Source: Roseimaritima sediminicola (GTDB lineage Bacteria; Planctomycetota; Planctomycetia; Pirellulales; Pirellulaceae). From it: a DNA stretch of 59,541 bases. Made by a program: the position numbers and the translations under genes. The notes beneath the pieces are model-generated. The model was given only the letters and a program-made list of their open reading frames with translations. It did no database searches and was not told the origin of the DNA. This document shows, piece after piece, positions 9,030 to 16,206 of the stretch; within the stretch, counting starts at the first letter, position 1; each line of letters begins with the position of its first letter. The stretch is taken from assembly GCF_009618275.1 (NCBI RefSeq), contig NZ_WIAD01000035.1:1-59541 (forward strand). Reading direction: 5' to 3'.

Positions 9030-10219
9030 TGTTCTCGACCCGATTGCTATTTCTGACATTTTCGCCATCGGCCACCGCCTTGCCGATTCGCTGGACGGCG
9101 ACGGCGGGATCATCGCTGCTGCGCTGGTGCGTCTTCTTGGCCGCGCTGGCGGTGTGCAGCGGCCAGGCCGGCGCCGGCGGGATGATGCTGGGCGACATCT
9201 GCCGCCTGAAGGGCCAGGAAGGCAACACCCTGCAAGGTCTGGGATTGGTGGTCGGCCTGAAAGGCACCGGCGATCCGGACGCCCGGCCCACGGCTCGGGC
9301 ATTGGCCCGGATGATGCAGTTGATGGGTGGCCAGATGGCGCGCGACACCGCGGGCCAATTGGACTTGTCGGATGTCGAAGACGCCAAGAACGTGGCCCTG
9401 GTCTTTGTCTCCGCCCAGATCCCGCCGACCGGTGCCCAGCAGGGCGACCGGCTGAACATTCGCGTCAACGCGATCGGCGCCAAAAGTTTGGAAGGCGGCT
9501 ACCTGATGCTGACACCGCTGCTCGGTCCTCGCAGCGACAACCCGCAGGTGTACGGCCTGGCCGAAGGGCCCTTGCAGCTTTCCCCGGAAGAAACGCCGAC
9601 CACCGCGACGATTCAAAACGGCGGCAAGATGGAAGCCACCGTCAACACGGGCTTCCATGCCGATGGCAAGATCACCCTGATCATCCATTCCGACTTCGCC
9701 GACTTTGATACCGCCCAGCGAATCGAGGACGAGATCAACAACCTGGGTGAAATCACGATCGGTCTGGAAGGTGCGGGGGCCGATCCGTCGCAGCGCGCTC
9801 TGCGAGCCCGAGCGATCGGACAATCCCACATCGAAGTGCCGATCCCCGAAATCTATCAGCGCAACCCGATCAAATTTATTTCGCTGATCCTGAACATTCC
9901 GATCCAGTTGCCCAAGAATTCCACTCGCGTGGTGATCAACGAACGCGATGGCGTGGTCGTGATCGGAGAAGACGTCGAGATCGCTCCGGTACTGATCTCG
10001 CATCGCGGTTTGCGAATCGAAGCGGTCGCTCGGGAAAGCTTCGTCGAGCTCGACGCCACGATGCCGCTGGACCCCCAGGCTCCGCGAGTGGCGAACGTCA
10101 AACTCAAAAACCTGGCCGATGCGTTGAACGCCCTGGACGTTCCGACCGACGACCTGATCGCCATTATCAAGACGTTGAAGCTGAAGGGCGATCTTTACGG
10201 CGAAGTCATCTTTCAATAA
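9029..10219 (+). CDS. flgI: Flagellar P-ring protein FlgI
   Basis: This 396-residue periplasmic P-ring subunit has a long hydrophobic N-terminal signal (to about residue 50). The family opening follows: LGDICRLKGQEGNTLQGLGLVVGLKGTGD. Later blocks are GDRLNIRVNAIGAKSLEGGYLMLTPL and the C-terminal RVVINERDGVVVIGEDVEIAPVLISHRGL and LADALNALDVPTDDLIAIIKTLK. Length is typical. The ATG at 9029 overlaps the flgH stop codon. The reading frame continues upstream into flgH, but that part is a shadow. It is followed 12 bp later by the FlgJ-domain gene. Confidence 0.95.
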   Translation: MFSTRLLFLTFSPSATALPIRWTATAGSSLLRWCVFLAALAVCSGQAGAGGMMLGDICRLKGQEGNTLQGLGLVVGLKGTGDPDARPTARALARMMQLMGGQMARDTAGQLDLSDVEDAKNVALVFVSAQIPPTGAQQGDRLNIRVNAIGAKSLEGGYLMLTPLLGPRSDNPQVYGLAEGPLQLSPEETPTTATIQNGGKMEATVNTGFHADGKITLIIHSDFADFDTAQRIEDEINNLGEITIGLEGAGADPSQRALRARAIGQSHIEVPIPEIYQRNPIKFISLILNIPIQLPKNSTRVVINERDGVVVIGEDVEIAPVLISHRGLRIEAVARESFVELDATMPLDPQAPRVANVKLKNLADALNALDVPTDDLIAIIKTLKLKGDLYGEVIFQ

Positions 10220-10231
10220 GGACAGCCCATC

Positions 10232-10585
10232 ATGGAACTCCGCTCCAATCATCCGCTGGCCTACGGGTCTGCGGCCCTGCCCCATTCCTCCGGCAGTGCG
10301 CCCGGATCGGCTTTGCCGCCGGTGCCGTCGGCCCAGGAACCCAGTGGCGAGGGCGACGCGCTGCGCGAGTCGTTCCAGCAGTTCGTCGGCCAGACGCTGT
10401 TCGGCCAGATGCTGTCCTCGATGCGAAAGACGGTCGACCAGCCCGCTTACATGCACGGCGGCCAGACCGAAAAAATCTTTCAACAACAACTCGACCAGAT
10501 CATGGTCGAGGACATCACCGAAGCTTCGGCCGACACGATCGCCGACCCGATGTTCGAACTGTTTACCCTTCGTCGCGCAGGATAA
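10232..10585 (+). CDS. flgJ: Rod-binding protein (FlgJ N-terminal domain only)
   Basis: This 117-residue protein matches the N-terminal rod-binding domain of FlgJ (LRESFQQFVGQTLFGQMLSSMRKTV and GGQTEKIFQQQLDQIMVEDI). It lacks the C-terminal muramidase domain found in enterobacterial FlgJ, so peptidoglycan opening must be done by another protein. The first 45 residues are Pro/Ser-rich and disordered. It lies 12 bp after flgI and 5 bp before the next gene, so it belongs to the flagellar operon. It should cap the growing rod in the periplasm. Confidence 0.85.
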   Translation: MELRSNHPLAYGSAALPHSSGSAPGSALPPVPSAQEPSGEGDALRESFQQFVGQTLFGQMLSSMRKTVDQPAYMHGGQTEKIFQQQLDQIMVEDITEASADTIADPMFELFTLRRAG

Positions 10586-10590
10586 CCACC

Positions 10591-11085
10591 ATGCAGCCTT
10601 GGCTGGATGACCTTTCGGAATACCTCGATCACTTGGAAGCCACGTCGGAGGAGTTGGACGCGACGGTGCAGACCGCTCGTTCGCTGACCCGCGACGGGGC
10701 GTTCGCCGCGTTGCCCGAAGCCACCGCGGCTCTACAGATCGGACTCGGCGAGCTGGAAGCGGCGATCGAACGGCGGCGGGAACTGCTCGATCATTCCGCC
10801 GCGCCGCCGGAGTGCTACTCGCTGCGGCAGGCGCTCCGCCAGGTCGCTCAGCGGGCCGATCATCAGGCTGCGGCGACGCATCTACTGGAGCGCTGCGAAG
10901 CGATCGGTCAACAGATGGACCAGGTGCGCGAAGCCGCTCTTTCGCTGTTCGTCTGCCAGTACCACTTGGCCGACACGACCAGCCACTTCCTGCGGTTGAT
11001 GTTGCCCGGTACCGAACGCACCGAAACCTATGGCCGCGGGCCCACCCGCTCCCACGGCGGCGGCCTGCTGGACAAAGCCGGCTGA
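10591..11085 (+). CDS. Putative flagellar export chaperone (FlgN-like)
   Basis: This 164-residue protein is predicted almost wholly helical (DDLSEYLDHLEATSEELDATVQTARSL and LELEAAIERRRELL-type heptads), cytosolic, with no signal. The C-terminus (TETYGRGPTRSHGGGLLDKAG) resembles the Gly-rich tail of FlgN proteins, chaperones for hook-filament junction proteins. Its place 5 bp after the FlgJ-domain gene supports a flagellar role. The assignment rests on helical character, tail and context rather than on clear homology, so it stays provisional. It ends the flagellar run; hairpin repeats follow. Confidence 0.55.
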   Translation: MQPWLDDLSEYLDHLEATSEELDATVQTARSLTRDGAFAALPEATAALQIGLGELEAAIERRRELLDHSAAPPECYSLRQALRQVAQRADHQAAATHLLERCEAIGQQMDQVREAALSLFVCQYHLADTTSHFLRLMLPGTERTETYGRGPTRSHGGGLLDKAG

Positions 11086-11098
11086 GGCAGCCCCCCAG

Positions 11099-11258
11099 TG
11101 GCATAGGCTTCCAGCCTGTGAACAGTGGCATAGGCTTCCAGCCTGTGAACAGTGGCATAGGCTTCCAGCCTGTGAGCCCAGTGGCATAGGCTTCCAGCCT
11201 GTGAACAGTGGCATAGGCTTCCAGCCTGTGAACAGTGGCATAGGCTTCCAGCCTGTGA
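11099..11258 (+). repeat. Array of six GTGG-foot REP-like hairpins
   Basis: Six units with foot GTGG, stem CATAGGC, loop TTCCA and stem GCCTGTG, spaced by four to six bases (mostly AACA). The orientation makes the stem pair (with one G-U) in the transcript of the upstream flagellar operon. On the other strand the same position is a C-A mismatch. Confidence 0.92.
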
Positions 11259-11270
11259 ATGAACGCATCT

Positions 11271-11323
11271 CCCGGCTGGGACAGCCGAGCTACTCTCTCT
11301 CTCGGCTGGGACAGCCGAGCTAC
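11271..11323 (-). repeat. Two tandem GTAG-foot REP-like hairpins
   Basis: Two units read on the minus strand as foot GTAG, stem CTCGGCT, loop GTCCC and stem AGCCGAG. The left one has a one-base change in the outer stem (CCCGGCT on the plus strand). They are separated by a CT-rich stretch. Confidence 0.85.
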
Positions 11324-11490
11324 TTTGCGGATCGCTTCGATGGTGTGGATCGCATGGGTTTTGCGGGCACCCGGCGGAGGGGAACGGCTGCGCTTTGGCG
11401 ACCGGGTCTACAGCGGCGGCTTGCTGTGCGTTAAATTCCTGGCTTCATTCCACAGGCCCGTTCCTCCCTCCCTACCGCCGCATCATCTCC

Positions 11491-14400
11491 ATGACCGTTC
11501 GTCCCATCAAACGATTGTTGGCTGCCAACCGCAGTGAGATCGCGACTCGTGTTTTTCGCAGCGCCACGGAACTGGGGATTCGTACCGTCGCGATCTATTC
11601 CCATGAAGATCGCTACGCGCTGCACCGCTTCAAGGCCGACCAGGCCTACCAGATCGGTAAACCGGGCGAGCCGATCCGCTCGTATCTGAACATTCCCGAA
11701 ATCGTGCGGTTGTGCCAGGAGCACGATATTGACGCGGTGCATCCGGGATACGGGTTTCTCTCGGAGAATCCGGACTTTGCCTCGGCTCTGGAAGAGGCCG
11801 GCATTCTGTTCGTCGGTCCCAGCGTCAACTCGCTGAACGTGCTGGGCGACAAGATGGCCGCCCGCGAGATCGCCGAACAGGCCGGCGTGGCTGTGCTGGG
11901 CGGAACCAATACGGCCTTGAAAAGCACCGACGAGGCGTTGGAAGTCGCCGAGCGGTTGGGTTATCCGGTGATCCTCAAAGCCGCCAAGGGAGGCGGTGGC
12001 CGAGGCATGCGGGTGGTCCAGAAACCCGAGGAGCTGGCCGGCCAATTCGAGCAGGCCCAGCGGGAAGCGCTGACGGCCTTCGGCAGCGACGAAGTATTCG
12101 TCGAGCGGTTTGTCCAGCGAGCACGGCACTTGGAAGTCCAGCTGTTGGGCGACCGGCACGGCAACCTGCTGCACCTGTACGAACGGGACTGCAGCGTCCA
12201 GCGCCGTCACCAAAAAGTCGTCGAACTGGCTCCGGCACCGAATCTGGCTCCCGAGGTCCGCGACCGGCTGTGCGAAGCGGCCCTGAAGATCGGCCGCCAG
12301 GTGGGCTACGAGAACGCGGGGACGGTGGAGTTCTTGTACGACGTCGACGCCCAGGATTTCTTCTTCATCGAAGTCAATCCGCGGATCCAGGTCGAACACA
12401 CCGTGACCGAAGAGGTCACCGGGATCGACATCGTTCGCTCGCAAATCCTGGTCGCGCAAGGTCATCCCCTGGACGCCCCGGAGGTCGGCCTGCCGCCGCA
12501 GGACGAGATTCGAACTACCGGCTTTGCGATGCAGTGCCGGGTGACGACCGAAGACCCCGAGAACGAGTTCCGGCCGGACTACGGACGGATCAGCCACTAC
12601 CGCTCGGCTGCCGGCCTGGGCATCCGACTGGACGCCGGCAGCGCGTTCTCCGGAGCGGTGGTCAATCCGTTCTACGATTCGATGCTCGTCAAAGTGACCG
12701 CTCGCGGCCGGACCCTGCCCGAAGCGTCGCGGCGGATGGACCGCGTCCTTCAAGAATTCCGTATCCGTGGCGTCAAAACGAACATTCCCTTCCTCAGCCG
12801 CCTGGTCAATCACCCGACCTTCCTCGCGGGCGAAGCGACCACGCGTTTGATCGACCAGACGCCGGAGCTGGTCCAGTTGCCCAAGCGTCGTGACCGCGCG
12901 ACCAAGGTGCTGACCTATTTGGCCGAGCAGATCGTCAACGGTAATCCGCTGGTCGAAGGACGCCCCGTGGCCACCCGCCGTCAACCGGCTCCGGTCCCCG
13001 ACGTCGAAGGCCCGATTCCCGACGGCAGCCGCACGGCGTTTCTCGCCGGCGGCATGGAAGGCCTGAGGAAGTGGATCGACGACAGCCAGGGCCTGCTGTT
13101 CACCGACACCACGATGCGCGACGCCCACCAGTCCCTGCTGGCCACGCGGGTGCGAACCTACGACATGTTGCAGATCGCCCCGGCCTACGCGCGGCTCGCG
13201 CCGCAGCTGTTCTCGCTGGAGATGTGGGGCGGAGCCACCTTCGACACCAGCATGCGGTTCTTGAAGGAGAGTCCCTGGCAGCGGCTGGCGGACTTGCGCG
13301 AACGCATTCCCAACATCCTGTTTCAGATGCTGCTGCGAGCCAGCAACGCGGTCGGTTACACCAATTACCCCGACAACGTCGTCCAGCTGTTCGTCCAGGA
13401 AGCCGCCGAGGCGGGGATGGACGTGTTCCGCGTCTTCGATGCCCTCAACTGGGTGCCGAACATGCGCGTCGCCATGGACGCGGTGCTCGAGTCGGGCAAG
13501 ATCTGCGAAGCGGTGATCTGTTACACCGGCGACCTGCAGGACCCGCGGCGGACCAAGTACGACCTGAAGTACTACGTCCAGATGGCCAAGGAACTGGAAA
13601 ACATGGGCGCTCAGATCCTGGCCATCAAGGACATGGCCGGACTGTGTAAACCCAACGCGGCCCGCATGCTGCTGAAGGCTCTGCGCGAAGAGGTCGGGCT
13701 GCCGATCCATTTCCACACCCACGACACCGGCGGCACGCAAGCCGCTTCGATCCTGGCCGCCGCCGGCGAAGGCTTGGACATCGCCGACGCCGCCCTGGCA
13801 CCGCTCTCCGGCGGCACCTCGCAGGTCAACCTCAACACCCTGGTCGAAGCCCTGCGGAATACCGAACACGAGAGCGCTCTGGAAACCGAAGCGCTGACGA
13901 GTCTGGCGACGTACTGGCAAGCGGCCCGCGAATTCTACCTGCCGTTTGAAAGCCAGGTCCTGCCCGCCACCGGTGATTTGTACGAACACGAAATGCCCGG
14001 CGGACAGTACACCAACCTGTTCCAGCAAGCCCGTGCCCTGGGCCTGGCCGACCGCTGGGCCGAAGTCTGCAAGACCTACGCGACGGTCAACGAATTACTC
14101 GGCGACATCGTCAAGGTCACGCCGACCAGTAAAGCCGTCGGCGACATGGCGCTGTTCATGGTGCAGAATGAGTTGACCGCCGAGGATGTCCTGGGCGGCA
14201 GCAAACAGATCGCCTTCCCGGCTTCGGTGGTCGACCTCGTAGCCGGCCGGATGGGCCAGCCCGTCGGCGGTTTCCCCGAGAAGATCAAGGCGGCCGTGCT
14301 GCAGGGCGAGACCGCGCTCTCGGAGCGGCCGGGCAAGAGCCTACCGCCGGCGGACCTCGACGCGGCTGAAAAGAAGGCCGGCGAACTGCTCGGCGGAACC

Positions 14401-14937
14401 GCGACTCGCCGTGACGCCTCGTCCTACCTGCTGTACGAGAAGGTGTTCAGCGATTACGCCGAACACCTGCAGAAGTACGGCAAGGTCGACTGCTTGCCGA
14501 CGCCGAACTTCTTCTACGGCCAGGAGCCCGGTGAAGAAATCGCCGTGGAGATCGAAAGCGGCAAGACGCTGATCATCAAGTACCTGGCCACCGGCCAGCC
14601 GCATCCCGACGGCACCCGCACCGTGTTCTTCGAACTCAATGGTCAACCGCGTGAGGTGACGATCGAAGACCGTTCGCTGGAGCCCGAGAAGAAAGCCGCG
14701 GTCAAAGCCGACGCATCGGATCCCGGCCAGGTCGGCGCGACGATGCCGGGGATGGTGATCAACGTCGCGGTCGAGGTTGGCGACCGGGTCAAAGCCGGCC
14801 AGAAGCTGATGGTGCTCGAAGCGATGAAGATGGAAACCACGATCACCTGCCCGAGCGACGGCAAGGTCAGCAAGATCAGCGTCGACCGCGGCAGCCAAGT
14901 CGAAGCCGGCGACCTGCTGGTGACGCTGGAGCTCTAG
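11491..14937 (+). CDS. pyc: Pyruvate carboxylase
   Basis: This 1148-residue biotin enzyme carboxylates pyruvate to oxaloacetate, an anaplerotic and gluconeogenic step. Domains in order: biotin carboxylase with ATP-grasp (residues 1-450; LLAANRSEIATRVF, KAAKGGGGRGMR, EVNPRIQVEHTVTEEV); the carboxyltransferase TIM barrel (about 530-820; FTDTTMRDAHQSLLATR, VFRVFDALNW, HFHTHDTGG); the PYC/OADA conserved domain; and the C-terminal biotinyl domain with EAMKMET and Lys1113 as the biotinylation site. All parts of the single-chain form are present. The ATG at 11491 (MTVRPIKRLL) starts the biotin carboxylase fold; the open frame further upstream is not family-like. A hairpin pair follows the stop. Confidence 0.97.
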   Translation: MTVRPIKRLLAANRSEIATRVFRSATELGIRTVAIYSHEDRYALHRFKADQAYQIGKPGEPIRSYLNIPEIVRLCQEHDIDAVHPGYGFLSENPDFASALEEAGILFVGPSVNSLNVLGDKMAAREIAEQAGVAVLGGTNTALKSTDEALEVAERLGYPVILKAAKGGGGRGMRVVQKPEELAGQFEQAQREALTAFGSDEVFVERFVQRARHLEVQLLGDRHGNLLHLYERDCSVQRRHQKVVELAPAPNLAPEVRDRLCEAALKIGRQVGYENAGTVEFLYDVDAQDFFFIEVNPRIQVEHTVTEEVTGIDIVRSQILVAQGHPLDAPEVGLPPQDEIRTTGFAMQCRVTTEDPENEFRPDYGRISHYRSAAGLGIRLDAGSAFSGAVVNPFYDSMLVKVTARGRTLPEASRRMDRVLQEFRIRGVKTNIPFLSRLVNHPTFLAGEATTRLIDQTPELVQLPKRRDRATKVLTYLAEQIVNGNPLVEGRPVATRRQPAPVPDVEGPIPDGSRTAFLAGGMEGLRKWIDDSQGLLFTDTTMRDAHQSLLATRVRTYDMLQIAPAYARLAPQLFSLEMWGGATFDTSMRFLKESPWQRLADLRERIPNILFQMLLRASNAVGYTNYPDNVVQLFVQEAAEAGMDVFRVFDALNWVPNMRVAMDAVLESGKICEAVICYTGDLQDPRRTKYDLKYYVQMAKELENMGAQILAIKDMAGLCKPNAARMLLKALREEVGLPIHFHTHDTGGTQAASILAAAGEGLDIADAALAPLSGGTSQVNLNTLVEALRNTEHESALETEALTSLATYWQAAREFYLPFESQVLPATGDLYEHEMPGGQYTNLFQQARALGLADRWAEVCKTYATVNELLGDIVKVTPTSKAVGDMALFMVQNELTAEDVLGGSKQIAFPASVVDLVAGRMGQPVGGFPEKIKAAVLQGETALSERPGKSLPPADLDAAEKKAGELLGGTATRRDASSYLLYEKVFSDYAEHLQKYGKVDCLPTPNFFYGQEPGEEIAVEIESGKTLIIKYLATGQPHPDGTRTVFFELNGQPREVTIEDRSLEPEKKAAVKADASDPGQVGATMPGMVINVAVEVGDRVKAGQKLMVLEAMKMETTITCPSDGKVSKISVDRGSQVEAGDLLVTLEL

Positions 14938-14972
14938 GCGCAATCATTCCGCCCGACCGCAGAACCAGCCCG

Positions 14973-15017
14973 AAGGGCGACACAGCCCTTGCCGGCGGTG
15001 TCAACCGCCGCTGTTTT
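14973..15017 (+). terminator. Double hairpin after pyc
   Basis: Stem AAGGGC, loop GACACA, stem GCCCTT (14973-14990) is followed by stem GGCGGT, loop GTCA, stem ACCGCC (14994-15009) and then a short run GCTGTTTT. It sits between the convergent pyc and lipoprotein genes and probably terminates pyc. Confidence 0.55.
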
Positions 15018-15029
15018 GAAGGCGCTCCG

Positions 15030-15959
15030 CTAGTCTTTCTCGGCGGCGGGCTGCTCGGCGGGTTTGGCTTCTTCGCCCTCGGCCGCTTCTTCGAAACCGA
15101 CTACGGCCACCTCTTCCTCGGACTCAGGATCGCGTTTGCCTTTCAGCATTTTGGCCGGCATGTCGCTGCTGAGCAGGGGCCAGCCCTCGTCGAAGTGGAC
15201 TTCGGCCGTGTAATCGACCGGCGGCCGATCGTGGATGCGTACCGGCGATTCGTTGTCCTTGCGCTTACCGAACTCCAGGTCCCCGGCGACGAACCGCGTG
15301 CGCTCGCGGATCGTGCCGCCTTGGAACGGTCCGACGCCCAGCACCCAGACGTCCTTGGCCGAGGCGGTGGCCTGCGAGGTGCCCGACTGCCAGACCGGCG
15401 TGCGGGTTTCGCGGTCGTAGGCGAAGGCGGCGATCTTGGCCGCCCCTTCGCTGCTTTCCCGCCGCGCCAGCGAGATCTCGGGAATCGTCGGCACGCTGGG
15501 GGCCGATGGAATCAGCGACGCGGCCGAAGAGACGACGTTGCTGGCCGGAATCCCGTAGGTGGTCTGGTGGCCGTCGGCGCCGAGCGTCCCACAGCGGGCT
15601 TCGATGATCAGGTCGGCTTCTTTCTGGTTCTCTTGCAGCAAACATCCCGCAGCCACCACCTGTTGCCGCAAAGCGCTGACGATGTAATCGGCGTTGACGA
15701 ATTTGGCACCTTTGACCTGCCGGATGTAGGTGGTGTCGAGATAGACTTTCTGGCCGGCCAGCGGACGGAAATCGATCGCCGCGATGCTGTGGTCCACCGC
15801 CTCGCTGAGCACCATTTGGTCGGTGGCTTCGTGCATCTTGGTCGTGCCACAGCCGACGGCCGACAGCACGAGCGCGGCGCATAACAGGGCGACAATCGAA
15901 GCGGATCGATCGATTCGAGTTCGGCAAGCGGGGCAGGCAGAAAACAATCGCATCAGCAT
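15030..15959 (-). CDS. Planctomycete lipoprotein, DUF6655-like
   Basis: This 309-residue predicted lipoprotein has a hydrophobic segment at 21-36 ending in a lipobox (SAVGC, lipidated Cys37). The mature protein starts GTTKMHEATDQMVLSEAVDHSIAAIDFRPLAGQKVYLD. I associate that with a planctomycete domain of unknown function (DUF6655 by memory). A middle segment with SLARRE, AAFAYDRETRTPVWQSG and a Gly/Phe-rich VLGVGPFQGG follows. The C-terminal 60 residues are acidic and Pro-rich. It probably sits on the periplasmic face of a membrane; the function is unknown. Two ATG codons (15959 and 15953) fit; an upstream in-frame start at 16010 adds a basic stretch and is less likely. Confidence 0.75.
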   Translation of the reverse strand: MLMRLFSACPACRTRIDRSASIVALLCAALVLSAVGCGTTKMHEATDQMVLSEAVDHSIAAIDFRPLAGQKVYLDTTYIRQVKGAKFVNADYIVSALRQQVVAAGCLLQENQKEADLIIEARCGTLGADGHQTTYGIPASNVVSSAASLIPSAPSVPTIPEISLARRESSEGAAKIAAFAYDRETRTPVWQSGTSQATASAKDVWVLGVGPFQGGTIRERTRFVAGDLEFGKRKDNESPVRIHDRPPVDYTAEVHFDEGWPLLSSDMPAKMLKGKRDPESEEEVAVVGFEEAAEGEEAKPAEQPAAEKD

Positions 15960-16122
15960 GGGGCGGGAAGAAGCGTGCCGTCGGGCAGCGGAGCGGCGGG
16001 TCGTAACCACCCGCGACCCGATCGGCGGGAAACAGGAGGTTTTCGTTCAAGATCTATCGCATCCATACCGAACCCCTGGCCACAACCGCAATCTCAAATC
16101 TTCAATCTCAGTTGCTCTTTAG

Positions 16123-16149
16123 CGATTCTGGAAATTTTGCTAAGAATCG
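16123..16149. promoter_or_regulatory. Spaced inverted repeat upstream of the DUF11 gene
   Basis: CGATTCT and AGAATCG are separated by 13 bases, 58 bp before the ATG at 16207. The same half-sites, 10 bases apart, occur upstream of the asparagine synthase gene (41506-41529). This could be an operator; the match may also be chance. Confidence 0.3.
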
Positions 16150-16206
16150 TGTCGGCAGGCCAGGGAACGGCCTGCGTTCGTGTGGACCCGCAAAGGAATT
16201 GCTGCG

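Larger units (their letters stand above)
11086..11490. other. 405-bp repeat-filled gap between flagellar operon and pyc
   Basis: The first 250 bp hold six GTGG-foot hairpins and two GTAG-foot hairpins, described separately. The remaining stretch (about 11324-11490) holds no gene I can support. It contains an AT-rich patch around 11430-11445 (GCGTTAAATTCC) that could be part of the pyc promoter. Confidence 0.6.

Noticed and set aside
9110..11158. 682-codon minus-strand frame opposite flgI to the FlgN-like gene
   Set aside because: Antisense to three supported flagellar genes and running into the repeat array.
11099..11258. Possible CRISPR array after the flagellar operon
   Set aside because: Six units with four- to six-base constant gaps; no unique spacers.
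11431..14028. Long minus-strand open frame opposite pyc
   Set aside because: Shadow of pyruvate carboxylase; no recognisable domain.
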